Assembly (NCBI GenBank): GCA_000310025.1 | Contig: FN649732.1 | Coordinates: 1,631,770-1,695,769, forward strand | Direction of reading: 5' to 3' | DNA: 64,000 bases | From: Ectocarpus siliculosus | Lineage: Eukaryota > Sar > Phaeophyceae > Ectocarpales > Ectocarpaceae | Shown: positions 50,100 through 62,900 of the stretch, in pieces | Layout: every line of letters starts with the position of its first letter | Position numbering within the stretch: position 1 is the stretch's first letter | The notes under the pieces: generated by a model | Told to the model about the DNA's origin: nothing | The model's database searches: none | The model's input: the letters and a program-made list of their open reading frames with translations, nothing else | Translations under genes and position numbers: made by a program

Positions 50100-50478
50100 A
50101 CACCTGCGCGAGGGGTTTCGGTCGACGGCACCCCCGAGCTTCGAAAGCCCAGGCCATCTTGGTTTTGATTCAGGAGGAACGGTCGCTCATATGAATTCCT
50201 GGTCACGAAGGAAGGTATCGAGATCTGCGAAGGGGGAAATTCGACTGGAGCACCAAGGCCCACACAGTCGCTACATTAGCAACGGTGGGGGACGAGTTGC
50301 TACTGTAGCGGCCGTGGGTCTTGATCTCCAGGCGTACCGCCCTCGTCGCGAGATCGCGACACCCTTCTTTGTGACCAGCACTTCTATGAGGGCTGTTTCA
50401 GCCTGAGTCCAAAACGAAGATGGCCTGGATTTGCGCAGCAAGGTGATGCCGTCGACCGAAACCTCCCGCACAGATGTA
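50100..50478. mobile_element. Foldback element C, copy 1
   Basis: The left end has CACCTGCGCGAGGGGTTTCG, then CCAGGCCATCTTGGTTTTGA. The right end carries the inverse, including AAGATGGCCTGGATTTGCG, then CGACCGAAACCTCC. Arms are ~120 bp around a ~140 bp core. Confidence 0.65.
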
Positions 50479-50501
50479 CCGTCGACAGAAACGAGGTGAA
50501 T

Positions 50502-50781
50502 ACACCTGCGCAGGAGGTTCTGTCTACGGTACCACGGTGCGTCGCAAATCCAGGCCATCTTGGTTTGGGTTCCGGAGGAATGACTCGTCATACGACGTCC
50601 GGGTCACGGAGGAGGGGGCGCGATCTCGCCAATAGGGAAGCTTCCGTCCTGACGACATCACGAAACCCTCGTCCGTGATCCGGGGTTCGTATGACGGATA
50701 TCATTCCTCCTGAGTCCGAACCAAGATGGCCTGGATTTGCGACGCACCGTGGTACCGTCGACAGAAACCTCCTGCGCAGGT
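50502..50781. mobile_element. Foldback element C, copy 2
   Basis: Arms of ~95 bp are close to perfect inverted copies: CACCTGCGCAGGAGGTTCTG and CAAATCCAGGCCATCTTGG on the left, their reverse complements on the right. The core is ~95 bp. It lies about 25 bp from copy 1 and belongs to the same family. Confidence 0.75.
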
Positions 50782-51559
50782 CAGTATTGTACAAGGTCGT
50801 AAAAGCACAGACGGTTGAAGGACAGTGTGAGAGGACGGTGGAAGGGTGTTGCGTGCCCACGGTTTGCGATACAACTGCATCTCTGCCTTCTACCACAATG
50901 GGAGGGAGAGGGCACCGGTGGCGGAGGGACGGCAGATTACCGCTGGATGCACCCGAAAGAATCAGCCAAGAAGTCGATTCGTTAGAACAAAATCATTGAG
51001 CTGGGCAGCGATCCCAACCCACAACGTCTTTCGTTTTGTCTCCTCCACCACTAACCTTGGTACTACGGTTAGGGCTCCACTTATTCCCTCGCTCGTCTCT
51101 CGAGGAAGCCATGCTTACCGAACGGCCACAAAACCCATGATGGTGGCCACGTTTGACCATTGGTGGCCCCGGCCCTCGTGCACTGCCTTCTACTCGTCCA
51201 TTGCCGCCAAGGTGTCGGACCAAACCCGCCAAACCTTGGACATAATGACTATTGTTGCTGTTGTCCCTGTCGTCACCGATACCGTTGCCCTTGCTGTAAC
51301 GATGTTTTGATCTGCTGCTTCCACGCCCATATTTTAGCTACGAGTCGACGAGTTTGCCTCGGGAATTGGCGAAGGGCCCCCGTGACCGCCACGGTGGCCG
51401 TAAATGCCCTCTTCGTTGACGGCCTCGAACCTCACGGGCCCTGCCTAGCGGGAAAATCGCACGACACGATTCGGTTTGGCAGCAGGTACGTAACGAAGGG
51501 GTTGCGGAAACAGCGGTGGCTGTAGACGCGGAAAGGGCATTGGCGGCAGCTGCGATCTT

Positions 51560-52050
51560 GTCGCCATCGCCGTCGTTGGGCGCAGCGGCAGCGGAGAAAG
51601 GCGCGCTGTTTGGGGAAGTGGCAAAGGTGGACCTTGTCGTCAGCGACCTCTAGACTATGACGGTAAGAGCAAGGTCGGAATTGTTTGGCGGCTGGTCGTT
51701 GCCAGTGGCGGCAATCCTGCACTTCCCATGTTGCTTTTCGCGTGCACCAGGACTAGTTTCCGGCGCAGCTCACGGTCGGTAGGCATCGTTGCCTGCCCAG
51801 GGTCGGCAATACCCGACCATGGGCAGGCAACGATGCCTCCAGACCATCAGATGCGCCGGAAGCTAGTACTGGTGCACGCGAATTAAGCAACATGGGAAGT
51901 GGAAGATCGCTGCCACTGGCAAGGACCTTTCTCCGCACAACTGCGACCCTGCTGCTGGCGTCAAAGAAATCGCCCACTGCAAGTTCTCCTACGCCACCTC
52001 CCCGATATCGCGCCTCTCTCCACCGTTGTTGCTACCATCGACGGCGATGT
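51560..52050. mobile_element. Large palindromic element
   Basis: The sequence folds on itself around ~51805. The inner ~150 bp of each arm is nearly identical in inverse, including CATCGTTGCCTGCCCA, GCGTGCACCAG and GCAACATGGGAAGT. The outer ~100 bp is more diverged but still alignable (ATCGCCGTCG, GAGAAAGGCGCG). The outer left arm reads as an Ala-rich open frame. It could be an inverted duplication or a foldback transposon. Confidence 0.65.
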
Positions 52051-52700
52051 TGTTATCGAGACGCGCGCGGTAGGTGGGGGGAGGGACGGAGACGGTAGTG
52101 GAACGAGAGAGACCGCGGGGAGGCCAGTCAGCTTCTTTGTCCTGAAGCAGTCGTACCACTAGTTCGAAAACTCTTTCAATATGTTCTTGTCGAGCACATG
52201 CGCACGCGGGGAGATGGTGGCTACACATGGCGAAGGTCATTTTCGTCGTTTGAAACTGGCGTTGCTTTTCTATGACACATTTCTTGGAACAACATGTTAC
52301 GGGGGGACGTCACCGCTTGGAGGGATCACCGTGTTCCGAAGACCCGCCAGATTGTTTCATGTGCGCGGCCCTTTTACCCTACACCGTTTCATGTCCTTGC
52401 GTGCGTCACTTCGTGATACAGCATTCATTGCGTCGTTTGCGTATTCTCCATATATATGTAGTCTAGAATTCCGACAACAGCCTCGTTAACACGTATGCAT
52501 ATGCATATAAGGGATCCAAGAAACACAACATGACCTAAAAGCAGCGTAACCACCCACCATCCCGAAAACATCGATTGGCCCATCCATGTTTCGAACCAAA
52601 AGCACGCATCAGTGCCGGCGAGCTTCCTCCAGGCGTCCAATGACGACGGGGACCGTGTTAAACAAAAATAATAGAAGCATCCCCGTGCACTACTGCATCG

Positions 52701-53062
52701 GTGGTCAGGTTGTCCCGTTCACAGACGATGCAAGGTCAACCCATTCTCCGGCTGCCAGGAAGCGTGGACTTCGAGGTAACCACCTGCCTTGCCCAGCCCC
52801 CCGAACGACCCCTGGTAAGCACACAGAGCGATGGTTGTTATCGCTCTGTGTGCGTGCCAGAGTTCCATCGAGGTAATCGGGAAGCCAGTTGATGGCCTCG
52901 AATCCGACGCTTACCATCACCCGGAGGATGGGTTGAACTTGCGTCGTCTGTCAAAGGGGGTTCGTAGTGGGGAAAAGCGGATTTTGCGGTATCGGTGCTC
53001 CAGTGCGTGATCGGCAGCAGGAGGGGGAGACAAAGACAGAGACAGAGACAGGTGGGGGGGAG
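52701..53062. mobile_element. Foldback family F, copy 1
   Basis: The left arm, with ACAGACGATGCAAGGTCAAC, is matched in inverse by CATCCTCCGGG... on the right side (GGATGGGTTGAACTTGCGTC). At the centre, ACACAGAGCGAT and ATCGCTCTGTGT form a hairpin. The element ends in a GACAGA microsatellite and a G run, as does copy 2. Confidence 0.7.
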
Positions 53063-53891
53063 GGAGCGAGAGAGAGACAGAGACAGAAATCCACATGTGT
53101 CTTCCTGCGTCGATCGACAGCGGTCAGCAAGAAGTAGAATGATATCCCTTCAATGGGAAAAATTGGACGACCTTAACCTGCAGACTGCAGCAGGTGGTAT
53201 GTTCTAGTTTCCAATTACCGCACGATGGGATGGATGAAGTTCCACAACTAGTGCACACTATGTAGAGACATCCATCTTGATGTGCACTTGGCTCACCCCC
53301 CTCCATGACGGTCGGCGTCCGGATCGTCAAATGGGCGCCGGGGTGCGCAAGCTCGACGCCATGCCCATGCTTTTCGTCCCACTCTGCGATGAACACAATG
53401 GGCATTGGGCAGCCGTTTGGTAGTACACTGTGGAATGGCCATGTTCTCGGTGATGATGTTGATTGTTTTGCACCGTATATCCAAAAGGAAACATGACAGG
53501 AGAACCGAGGATTGGACAGTGAAATTGAGAGAGTGCAACGCAAACCAGCATTGCCCTGTATTCCGCTGATCAGTTTCATCTCTATTGCAATCACGTGTTC
53601 ATACATACTGAAGAGTGAATGCTGTCGTGTCTGTACAGTATGATCTCACCACGATGAATTGTACGGTATGTCTCGGGTGTGTCTCGATGGCAACATTCAG
53701 AGAATGACACAAACGTTTCCACACCCTCACGGCGCAATTGACAAAAGCGAGGTGGACAACGTATTTCTCAATTCCTTTGCATACCCTTAGGGGCCCACTC
53801 ATCTTCATTGTCACGCCCCGGGACACTACAGTATCATGGGAGGAGGCGGCAACTCACGGCAGCGTACGGAATACATGGCAACGACATTGTC

Positions 53892-54281
53892 GTGGTCAAG
53901 TTGTCCTGTTTGACAAACGGTGCAAGGCCAACCCATCCTCCGGGTCCTGGGGACCGTGGACTTCCAGGTTACTAACTGGCTTCAGGAATACCTCGATCGA
54001 CCCCTGGTAAGCACAGAGAGCGATGACTGAATAAGTCATCGCTCTGTACAGTCATCGCTCTGTGTGCTTACCAGAGTTTCATCGAGGTACTTGGGAAGCC
54101 GGTTGGTGACCTGGAATTCAACGTTTCCCGGCACCGGTAGACTAGAGGCGTGCCTCGTCTGTCCAACGAGGTTCGTACGGCTACAGAATATCGTATCGGT
54201 ACCCCAGTGCCTGCTCGCCAACAGGGGGGGAGAGCCAGAGACTAAGACTGAGACTGAGACTGAGATAGGTGGGGGGGTACT
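53892..54281. mobile_element. Foldback family F, copy 2
   Basis: It aligns with 52701-53062 along its length (GTGGTCAAGTTGTCCTGTTT at the start). The central hairpin contains three AGCGATGACT-type units in alternating orientation. It ends in a GACTGA microsatellite and G run, then runs directly into a fragment of repeat G. Confidence 0.7.
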
Positions 54282-54330
54282 CATAGTCGTGCATGCCGTA
54301 GTCGTTAGACCATTGACCTCGCATCCCTTT
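54277..54330 (+). repeat. Dispersed repeat G, 5' fragment
   Basis: About 54 bp (GTACTCATAGTCGTGCATGC, then CGTTAGACCATTGACCTCGC) match the starts of the copies at 33389 and 59871. The homology then ends. Confidence 0.7.
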
Positions 54331-56904
54331 CCTTGTTGGTATATGTGTTGGACAATCTCGCCACTCACGTGCTACAGTAGTTCTGGTGGTTCTGATGGTC
54401 TCAAGAGAGCGCAGGTGATGTTCTTGGAGTGCGATGGAGGAGGATGTGTGTGTGTGTGTTGTGTGGGCAGTGGAGGAAGATGTTTAGGTAGTGCAGCAGC
54501 CCGCATTGCACAGATCACCAAGAGTTAGAAATTCGCGTCCGATCACGTCTGTCTGCTTTGCGGATAAACCTCCAAGTCACAGGTTCGACGAGATTTTGGC
54601 GGTCTCCATTCGCAAAAACAAACAAAAGAACGACCAGCACTTTTTCTCACAAGTTTGAAGCTCTGACGGATGTTATTGCTGCAGCAGCTGGTGGCGACGT
54701 CCCCCCAACGAGTGCAATGGGCTTGCGTGCATGCGTTCTATGGGAATCACGTACCGTATTTCCATCATCTATAACTGTAGCATCCTCGACAACAGCGCGC
54801 ATGTTGAAGAGGAGTACGGATAAACGGAGGAACCGCGACTGGACAAAGATCATCCGCCTACAGCAACGGCCCAACCGCAGGTTAAAAGCGGGATCCTGGT
54901 AATGTTTCTTCCTGATCGAAAAAGCACCCGGAATGAACGACAACGACCGCTGCCTGCTAATCGTGCATGACATCTTCAACACTATTAATTGTAAACTACT
55001 GCTGTCGTTGCTGTGCAAGGGGTATCGTAGTTGAATATTTCCTCGGGATAGCCAATCACGACCTTAGAGGTGAACCCGTGGAAAGCAAAGGTTATCTCGG
55101 GGGGGGGCAGAATCTACTCAAGCGTACCACACGCACTCCATCATGCTTCCCAACGAACGTAATGGGTTTAAAACACGCGTAATACCGGTACTTCCTGCAT
55201 GTAGCATATGTTGAGGCGGTTCTTCAGTGGCACCCGAGTGAAAATTCGAGTAGTCTTTTGGTCACACCGTAGGGGACCCTGGCATTCATTCGCCCTCTTT
55301 GGTCATGAGTGCCTTTCATCGCGGTATGTCCCCTCACTCTCGCCGCTACTCCAAATTGACATGAATAACTACGTTAGACGATCGATATAGTCTATCATTG
55401 AAAGAATACCGTTGTCCGCCCGCCCGCCATGTGCACATGTACCTTGGTCCTCGGAGTTGCTCCTATACGCTGATCGCTGATCATGGGCCATTCATTACAT
55501 TGCTTGGATTGAGTGCTCAATTTCCCTTTCAGAGGAAATGCGTACGGTCGGAGAGAGAAATCTTCCATGAAAGCGCGGCATGATGCACCTGGTTTTCCAC
55601 ACACGAAGCCAGTTTTGCAGTAAAGCTAGAGAAAAAATGGAGCAATCAATCACAAGTCTGTCAATGCTGCTGTGCGCGGTTGCTTTACGTCACAGCAGCT
55701 TGTCATGGATTCTTGCTTTTTCAAGCACCAAAAGGCGACGACAAGAACTGCCATTTTCGCCTCACAAACCCGAAGTGCGCAGGGCGCCTCTCGAGAAAAT
55801 TCGGCATCATATCAACAAATGCCCTAAATAAAAAGGTTGCTTGGGATTATGCCAAATGAACAACACATCATCGGGGGGCGAAGCAGATAAACGCAATCAC
55901 CCTTGTGCTCGCTTTCTGTGCATCCTGGTAAACGGTCAACGAACTGAGGTAGTCAAGAAGACACAGGATACAATCCAATCCCAACTTCCGTCAGGATGAT
56001 TCCCTCTTGGTCACAGGTAAAACAAAAAAAAAAACGACACACCCTCGTGCAATGAACGCCAATAACGCCTGCTTACACGACTACGAAACACCAGCCGCAA
56101 AGTCGAGCGTGCAAGGCCCAAACACAAACCTACAACAAGAGGTATTTAGAATTTCGTTGGGTTCAACAAAGGACTTCCTATGACTGTGACTGCGACGCGC
56201 CATACAAATACACCCTCACTTATTTGAAGCGGAATGCGCGAGACAGCAGTCACCAAACCTCGAATGGAGAATGACGAGGACGACGCGGTGGAACGGTAGG
56301 AAGAGTGGGCGACCAGGATGTCGCATGCCTCGTTCGCAAAAGACGCGACGCGCTGTCGCATTGTATGGTACTCGCAGTTCTCTCGCCGACTTCTGCCCAG
56401 ACATACTCCTCTTTCGTATTCCAACATGTGCTTGACACCAACTCCAAACAACACATACCAAGCACCGACGAACACGTACAAATGAGACGAACAGCAGTCT
56501 GAACCTGTAAACCTCCCCCGCCAAAATACAAGACTCCCATCTCGACAGTCCGCAGTAAGTATTGGGTGCCAACAAAACAAAACCCAAAAAAGCACCGTGT
56601 GGAAGACTAGATGCGTATCATGGAACTATCGCAAACAAGCAGGTAGATATTCATACAAAGCCCGTGGCGTTTGTCTTCCCAACTACTCCACACGACCACG
56701 ACCTCTACCGTTTCCTCCTCCTCCTCGCCACCACCACGACTTGCAGTAGTAAAAACTTTGGGTATATGCCAGTAACACTATTACGCCCCTGCACACCGAA
56801 AAAAAACAAATACAAAAACGGCAACTACAACCAAAAAGTAACTAAGCACAGGCGGCATGGCGGCTGCCGCCGCTACCGACCCGTCTCGGGGGCGTCAGCG
56901 CAGG

Positions 56905-59900
56905 CTACAAGCCCAACACTACCCGCCGCTGGTTCTGAAGGACCTCGTCGGTCACGACTTGGTCGTTCCCCGCAGCGCGCATCTCCTGCAATAATAATTT
57001 AAAAAAGAACCCAAGTACTCAACGGTCAGGCAGAAGCAAAAGGGTACATGTAGTCGTGGTACCTCAATCGCGGAAAACGGCAGCCGAGAACAAGAAAAGT
57101 TGAAAACGCCAACAATCGTTGAGATTGCCAACGAGGATAAGAACGATCGCTGTGATACCAGCTCGCCGCATCGTACAAGTCTCAGACGTGAGGAGAGACA
57201 AGTGTGTAGAAGCCAGCGAATAACGGCGGAGACGAAGCGATGACATCGATCAAGACGGACGCCAGAAACCAACCGGAAAAAAGCACATGAGGGAGATCCG
57301 CCACGGTGGCGAGAACACGTTGTTATCAAGGAAGGCCTTTTGACACCACAGAAAACGACGATAGCGATGAGTCATGCGGCGTTGGGAGTTCCCGACGGAA
57401 ATATCCTTTGAAACACGACTGCTTCGTTCTGGCACTCCCGACATCTTGCCAGCCTTGTATTGCAACATTGTGAAAAAAAAACAACCATACACACAATGGT
57501 GTTTCGGCGACGGGTGATTATCATGGCAAATATCGTCTCATTGGATCCACCACATGTACGTCGATTGCAACAGGGAACGACACACTGGGCTTCCATGAAG
57601 CAAGCGGGCACGGAATGAGAGGCCTGCTTCGACCGAGCTGCAAGTACGCCGAGGACAAAGCAGCAGCAAAACGTGTCCTTACCTCCATCAGCTTGAGCCG
57701 CCGCTCTGCCAACGCCTGCGCCGACTCCGCCTCCCGGCTAGCCTGTAACCGCTCCTCCAGCAGCAGCTGCCTCTCCTCCAGGCTCGACGCCCCCCCGCGT
57801 GCCCCCCGCTCCCCCTGCGCTAGGTTTCCGTTGCCTCCGAGAGCTTCAACCCCCGCCGCCGCGATTGCTGCGGCGCTACCCCCGCCTCGGGTGAAGTTCG
57901 GTGATCCGATCTTGGCCTGTAGCGACTGCACGAGTAGGGCTGTAGCCGCTAAGGGCAAGTTCAGGGTGCTGATCTGAGCCATCACCCTGTTCACCAGGTC
58001 GGTGTGGTCCACCTGTTGTTTGAATGGGGTTTTCGCATTCCTGTGTGACTGATCGTTGAAGGCGACAAGTCGGCCAGCTAAATGGCGTCGAGGGTTGAAC
58101 AATCAACGGTGGATGAGTCTACTGCCCACACGAAAGACTGACGCGACCACAACAAAGGCCGCTCGAAAGCACAGTCATATGCATCGCGTGCGCACTTTGT
58201 CTTTGGTTCTCAAGGAGGACGAACACTCTGATCCACAATACCCATCCACGGGGCAAACAATCCAGTCGTCAGACTACACCAAGGGTGCGATTGAGCACTT
58301 TCTGCACCTTGGTGCCAGTGAATTCGGCCATTACTATAGAATCAGGCGGTATATGAAAGTGAATAAGTCCGAAAAACAAACTGAGGCAGCCCGTGCATTA
58401 TCTAGACCGCAGGTCAAGTGGCACGTCCTCGAAGGGACTACCCCCCCAGCAAATACGTGATTGCATTGGTGTATTTGAGATAGAAAGACAGCATTCCATA
58501 TGCACACGGATACACAGACGGCCGAATTCCATTTACGAAGCGCCTGTTCTTTTAAACATCTAAATAGGGCGGACCAATTTTAAACATCTAAATAGGGCGG
58601 ACCAACCAAAAGCAGACATCGTCCACTCCCGAGATATCCGAACATCTAGGGGCAGTGGATGAAGAGACTGACTTTCCGGCGTGGGGCCCGAAAAGCAAAC
58701 ATGTCTTCTCGACGTTCGCCGGGGGTGCTGTACCGTGATTCTACCACATGGTCGCCAGTAGGTCGGCTTCAACGTTGGATTACGTGCCTGGGAAAGCAGG
58801 ACCCCCACTGGGGAAGGAGTGATCGCCACAGCCAACAGATGCGATAGCCTAACCCGTTACGCATTCCCATCCACGTCAGATCTGCGCACTGTCAGGAAGA
58901 GGACGCTGCCGATATCAATCAAGCGTATCTCTCTACCAAGTCTGACAATCCAAACCCGACCCGCGATGATCCCATCCCACCTTTTTCCTCTTTGTTGGCG
59001 GCGCTGTTGTTGTGGCCGATGCCGCCGCCGCCGCCGCCGCTGCCACAGCCGTCGAGTAACCCCTCACGGCGCCCCCCGATCCGAGTCGGAAATCTTCTGG
59101 CGTGGTCTCCGACGCCGTTCTCGGCCTCGACACGCCCGCCGCCGCCGCGGTCGTGCCGCCGGCGGCGGAGAACGCGCTTCCTCCGCCGAGGTCGATCCCG
59201 TTCGCGCCGCCCGCCTGCGCGGGGTCGTTCCCGGCGACTGCCGGCGGCTTCGGCAGCAGCGGCCTGTTCGCGCTTCTGACCGGGGTGGTTTGCGGCTGCT
59301 GCTGCTGCTGCTGCTGCGGTTGCTGCGGCTGTCGTTGTCGCAGCAACGTCGTGGAGTCGTTGCCGTTTTGGGGGGACAAGAAGGGACTTCCCGCCGAGGT
59401 GGAAGGGGCTCCGTCTGCCGCGCCGGCTCCACCGGCAACAACAACGCTGGTTGAGAGACCGGGGGCGCTGATCGCCGCCGGGGCCTTTGCCGCGGAGGCA
59501 GCTGCTGCAGCCGCCGCCGCTGCCGCTTGTACCGTCGCGCTGCTGCCACCGTTTTGGCCGGGAGGGGCGAAGAGAGCTCCGAACGGCTCGGGAGAAGGGT
59601 CCCGCCCCGCCTGCGTGGCCCCACCACCGGCGGATGACGTTCCCGACCTAGCCGCTGCTGCTGCCGCCGCCGCCGCTACCGCTTGAGTGTCACCGCTCCC
59701 CACCGCCCTGGGAACCTCCCCGACGCCCTCTCCGTCCTTCTCGAGGGAAGCCGCAGTAATTTCTTCGAACACCCGCGCCCTGAGTTGCTGGACCTATCAG
59801 CAAGAAAAAAAAGGGTAAACTGATGTTACTCACAAGTAGTTGGTACCTTTCGACGTAAGCAGGGGGGGGCGGGGTACTCATTGTCGTGCATGCCGTAGTC

Positions 59901-62900
59901 ATTAGACCATTGACCTCGAATCCCTACAAAGCCGGGACGGAGCACGCCGGGTTCTCACCGGACCAGGCTCTCACATCACCAAGCGCGAAGCGCCGTGAGG
60001 TACTCGGCGAGTCGCATGAAGGGTGCGCTTCATCCTGCCAAGGGTGTTCGGCATCTTGTGCTTACTTCCTTGGGTACGGATGACAGCTGCGTATGAAGTA
60101 CTGTATTTTCTGGTACTTTCACTTCCAGAAACAGCTGTAAGCACTGTGCAACTGCCTCGAGGGTGCTTGACCAATTCAACACAACGTGGTGCGATCATTC
60201 CCACTGCGCGGAGTGAGGGTTCTCGACCCCGTACAACATAATCTACTCCACCACCATTGTGGTCACCGCAAAAAAAAAAAAATGCAAAAAAGACAAGCGG
60301 TAACTTGGTGGCCGAGCTCACGAAGTGATTGGCTTTACCTTACAACGTCGTTGCCAAGAGACGAAAATTTAACCCCGATGGCAAACACCGAGGGAGGTGT
60401 GTGGGGGTCTTTGAACATTACAGAACAAAAAATCTCGTCCCTGCGCCCGGACCACGACGTTCCCCGAACAACAAACACGGGCGAGTTTTTTTTCGTTTCT
60501 GTCGTTGGTTTGATGTTTCGTCTTTCCAGGCTCCGTGCAGGCGGCGTTGCCCTGACGCACTTGCATTTGGCAGAGGGTGATCTTAACCTCCCTGCCTTTT
60601 CCGTCCTCCTTCTCGTTGCCGAGTCCCGAAGGCATTGCCACTGTCGGGTTAGCAACTAAACAGCCCACTTGGTACAAGTTCCGATGCACTTGCTCTTGGG
60701 AAAAAGAAGAAGAGGGGGAGGTTTGCCGCATTGCTCCCACTTCTGCCTCTGCCTCTACCTAAGCCCTCATCTAAACTCGCCTGCCAAAATCTCTGCCAAG
60801 TTTGTGGCCGACGGCTCAAATGCGCGGGATCAGGCGTGCCGCAAGACGTGGGAGACTACAGGTCACGCAGCGACGTAGCGTGTGCCCGCGGATACGTTAC
60901 GTGCATAGAAAACCAGTCACAACACAGCTCTTCCGTACGTGACGGACTCATCAAGAAAATGGGCGTGTACTTGGCTAGAGGGCAAAAATGGATAACATAC
61001 TTTTGGCGAGAAAAGTCACGGCCACAACCACCACCAACAACAACATCGATGACTGCGACAACGACAACACCCGCACGCACACGTCCAATAGAAGCCGAAA
61101 TCACACCATTAGACTAGTCAACGCACCTCCGACAAAGGCCTTCCCGGGGGCGACCCCGGCATCCGCTGCCGCTCTCCCTCCACGCGCTCCAGCTCCTGGG
61201 TCCTCTGCGAGCGGACCCACTTTCTCAGATTCTCCACCCCAAAAGAGCCGCTAAACCTCAGGTCGACGTCGTGCCCCATTTCCGCGTACCTGGGAAACAT
61301 TGCCGGAAAGAGCGCCATGCCCCCAATAGTATTGCTCGTCGTCTGAGGTCACCATGCTGTCAGAGCGCCCCGGGGGCTCCGTGATTGCGTCGTGGCTTCA
61401 ACCGTGAGTGTCCTTTGTTTGTTGTCCCATCTATTCTGGGTGCCGACCTGCCCTTTCCGTATGCGATTGACGTACGCACGGTACCAAAACTGTTCCAATC
61501 GTACAAAGTTCTAGATCAAACTGGCCGGTGTGGGGCCAATGCACTGCTCCCACAACCACACGGCCTGCTACAACAATACTGGCGACGGTCGGTACCGAGT
61601 GTGCGAGTGTGCGAGGGCGTGGGTTGTGGTAGCAGACAACAGCAGTCGTGGGCACGCAGCAAAACGACTGCAGAGATTGTTTCTCCAACTCAAAATGACA
61701 GCGGTCTCACGAAAATCCAGAACGCTCTTGGAAACCCGCCCGCTGAGGCCTAGAAACGGAGGTGTCATCCCGAATGAAGCAACGAGTTGGACGCGGATAT
61801 GGTGCATGTCCACAAATAAGCTCGAAAAAGGGCAGCGCAATAGTTTGCCAAAAGTACTACCCTAAACAGTCATGGAGATTCGACACGTTACAAGTATGCA
61901 TATGATCGAGCAGTGAGACCTCAGCTGCAAAAGGTGCCACAAGATACCCTGGCACCCGCCGGTTGGCACGAGATATTACGCACCCCCGGGGCTGATTTTC
62001 AAAGCTCATCACTCTGCAGCAAAACCAGCGACGGTGCCGAAAAGGCGGCCTGGCAACGTGACATCGAGAGCCACCCGCAAATGTATTGTTGACTGCCGTG
62101 GCATCCTGTTTGTCGAGGGGAATTCGATTGTAAAAATCCGCCCAGGGGTGTGTGGAATCTTGCAGCCTGCGGTATTGTTATCAGATTCGCGTGTGAGGAC
62201 AACTGCCGGAAGGGCCAAGGAGAGGTGCAAATAACGTGCACCGAGCAAGGAGGGAGAGTGTACAATCTGGATGGTACATGGTGTGAAGACACGAAAAAAA
62301 AAAAAAAACACCCACCGAGCGTTGCTCTTGAGCTTCTCTCTGACGGGAAGCGCCACCCTCTGTTCCCAGAACAACATGCGCCACGGCTTGTTGATCGATT
62401 TCTCCATTTCCTGGACCGCAAGGCAAAAAAAACACGAATGCGAAGGTAGCCGACGGTCTTCATGANNNNNNNNNNNNNNNNNNNNNNNNNNNNNNNNNNN
62501 NNNNNNNNNNNNNNNNNNNNNNNNNNNNNNNNNNNNNNNNNNNNNNNNNNNNNNNNNNNNNNNNNTTTTTTTTGGAGGGGAATTTGTTTTTAAAATTCCC
62601 CCCGGGGGTGTGGGGATTTTTCCACCTTGGGTTTTTTTTTTTAGTTTGGGGTGGGGGGCCAACTCCGGGAGGGGCCAGGGGGGGGGGAAAATAACGGGCC
62701 CGGGCCAGGGGGGGGGGGTTTCCATTTGGGATGGTCCTGGGGGGGAAGCCCGAAAAAAAAAAAAAAAACCCCCCCCGGGGGTTGTTTTTGGGTTTTTTTT
62801 GGAGGGGAAGCCCCCCCTTTTTTTCCCAAAACACCTTGCCCCCGGGTTTTTTGTTGGTTTTTTCCTTTTCTTGGCCCCCAGGCCAAAAAAAACAGGAAGG

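Larger units (their letters stand above)
45357..56904. other. Gene-free, repeat-rich block between METE and the unknown nuclear gene
   Basis: No phased exon chain or recognised motif was found in about 11.5 kb. It is dominated by inverted-repeat and direct-repeat structures, listed individually. A ~60 bp repeat (about 45640-45700 and 45776-45829) shares GGCCACC and GGGCCGCTGG. Stretches without a listed element, about 48.7-50.1 kb and 54.4-56.9 kb, show nothing convincing on either strand. Confidence 0.55.

Noticed and set aside
59000-59700. Long plus-strand frames opposite the Ala/Gln-rich exon
   Set aside because: They are antisense shadows of a GC-rich coding exon. The minus-strand frame has matching splice sites and phases.
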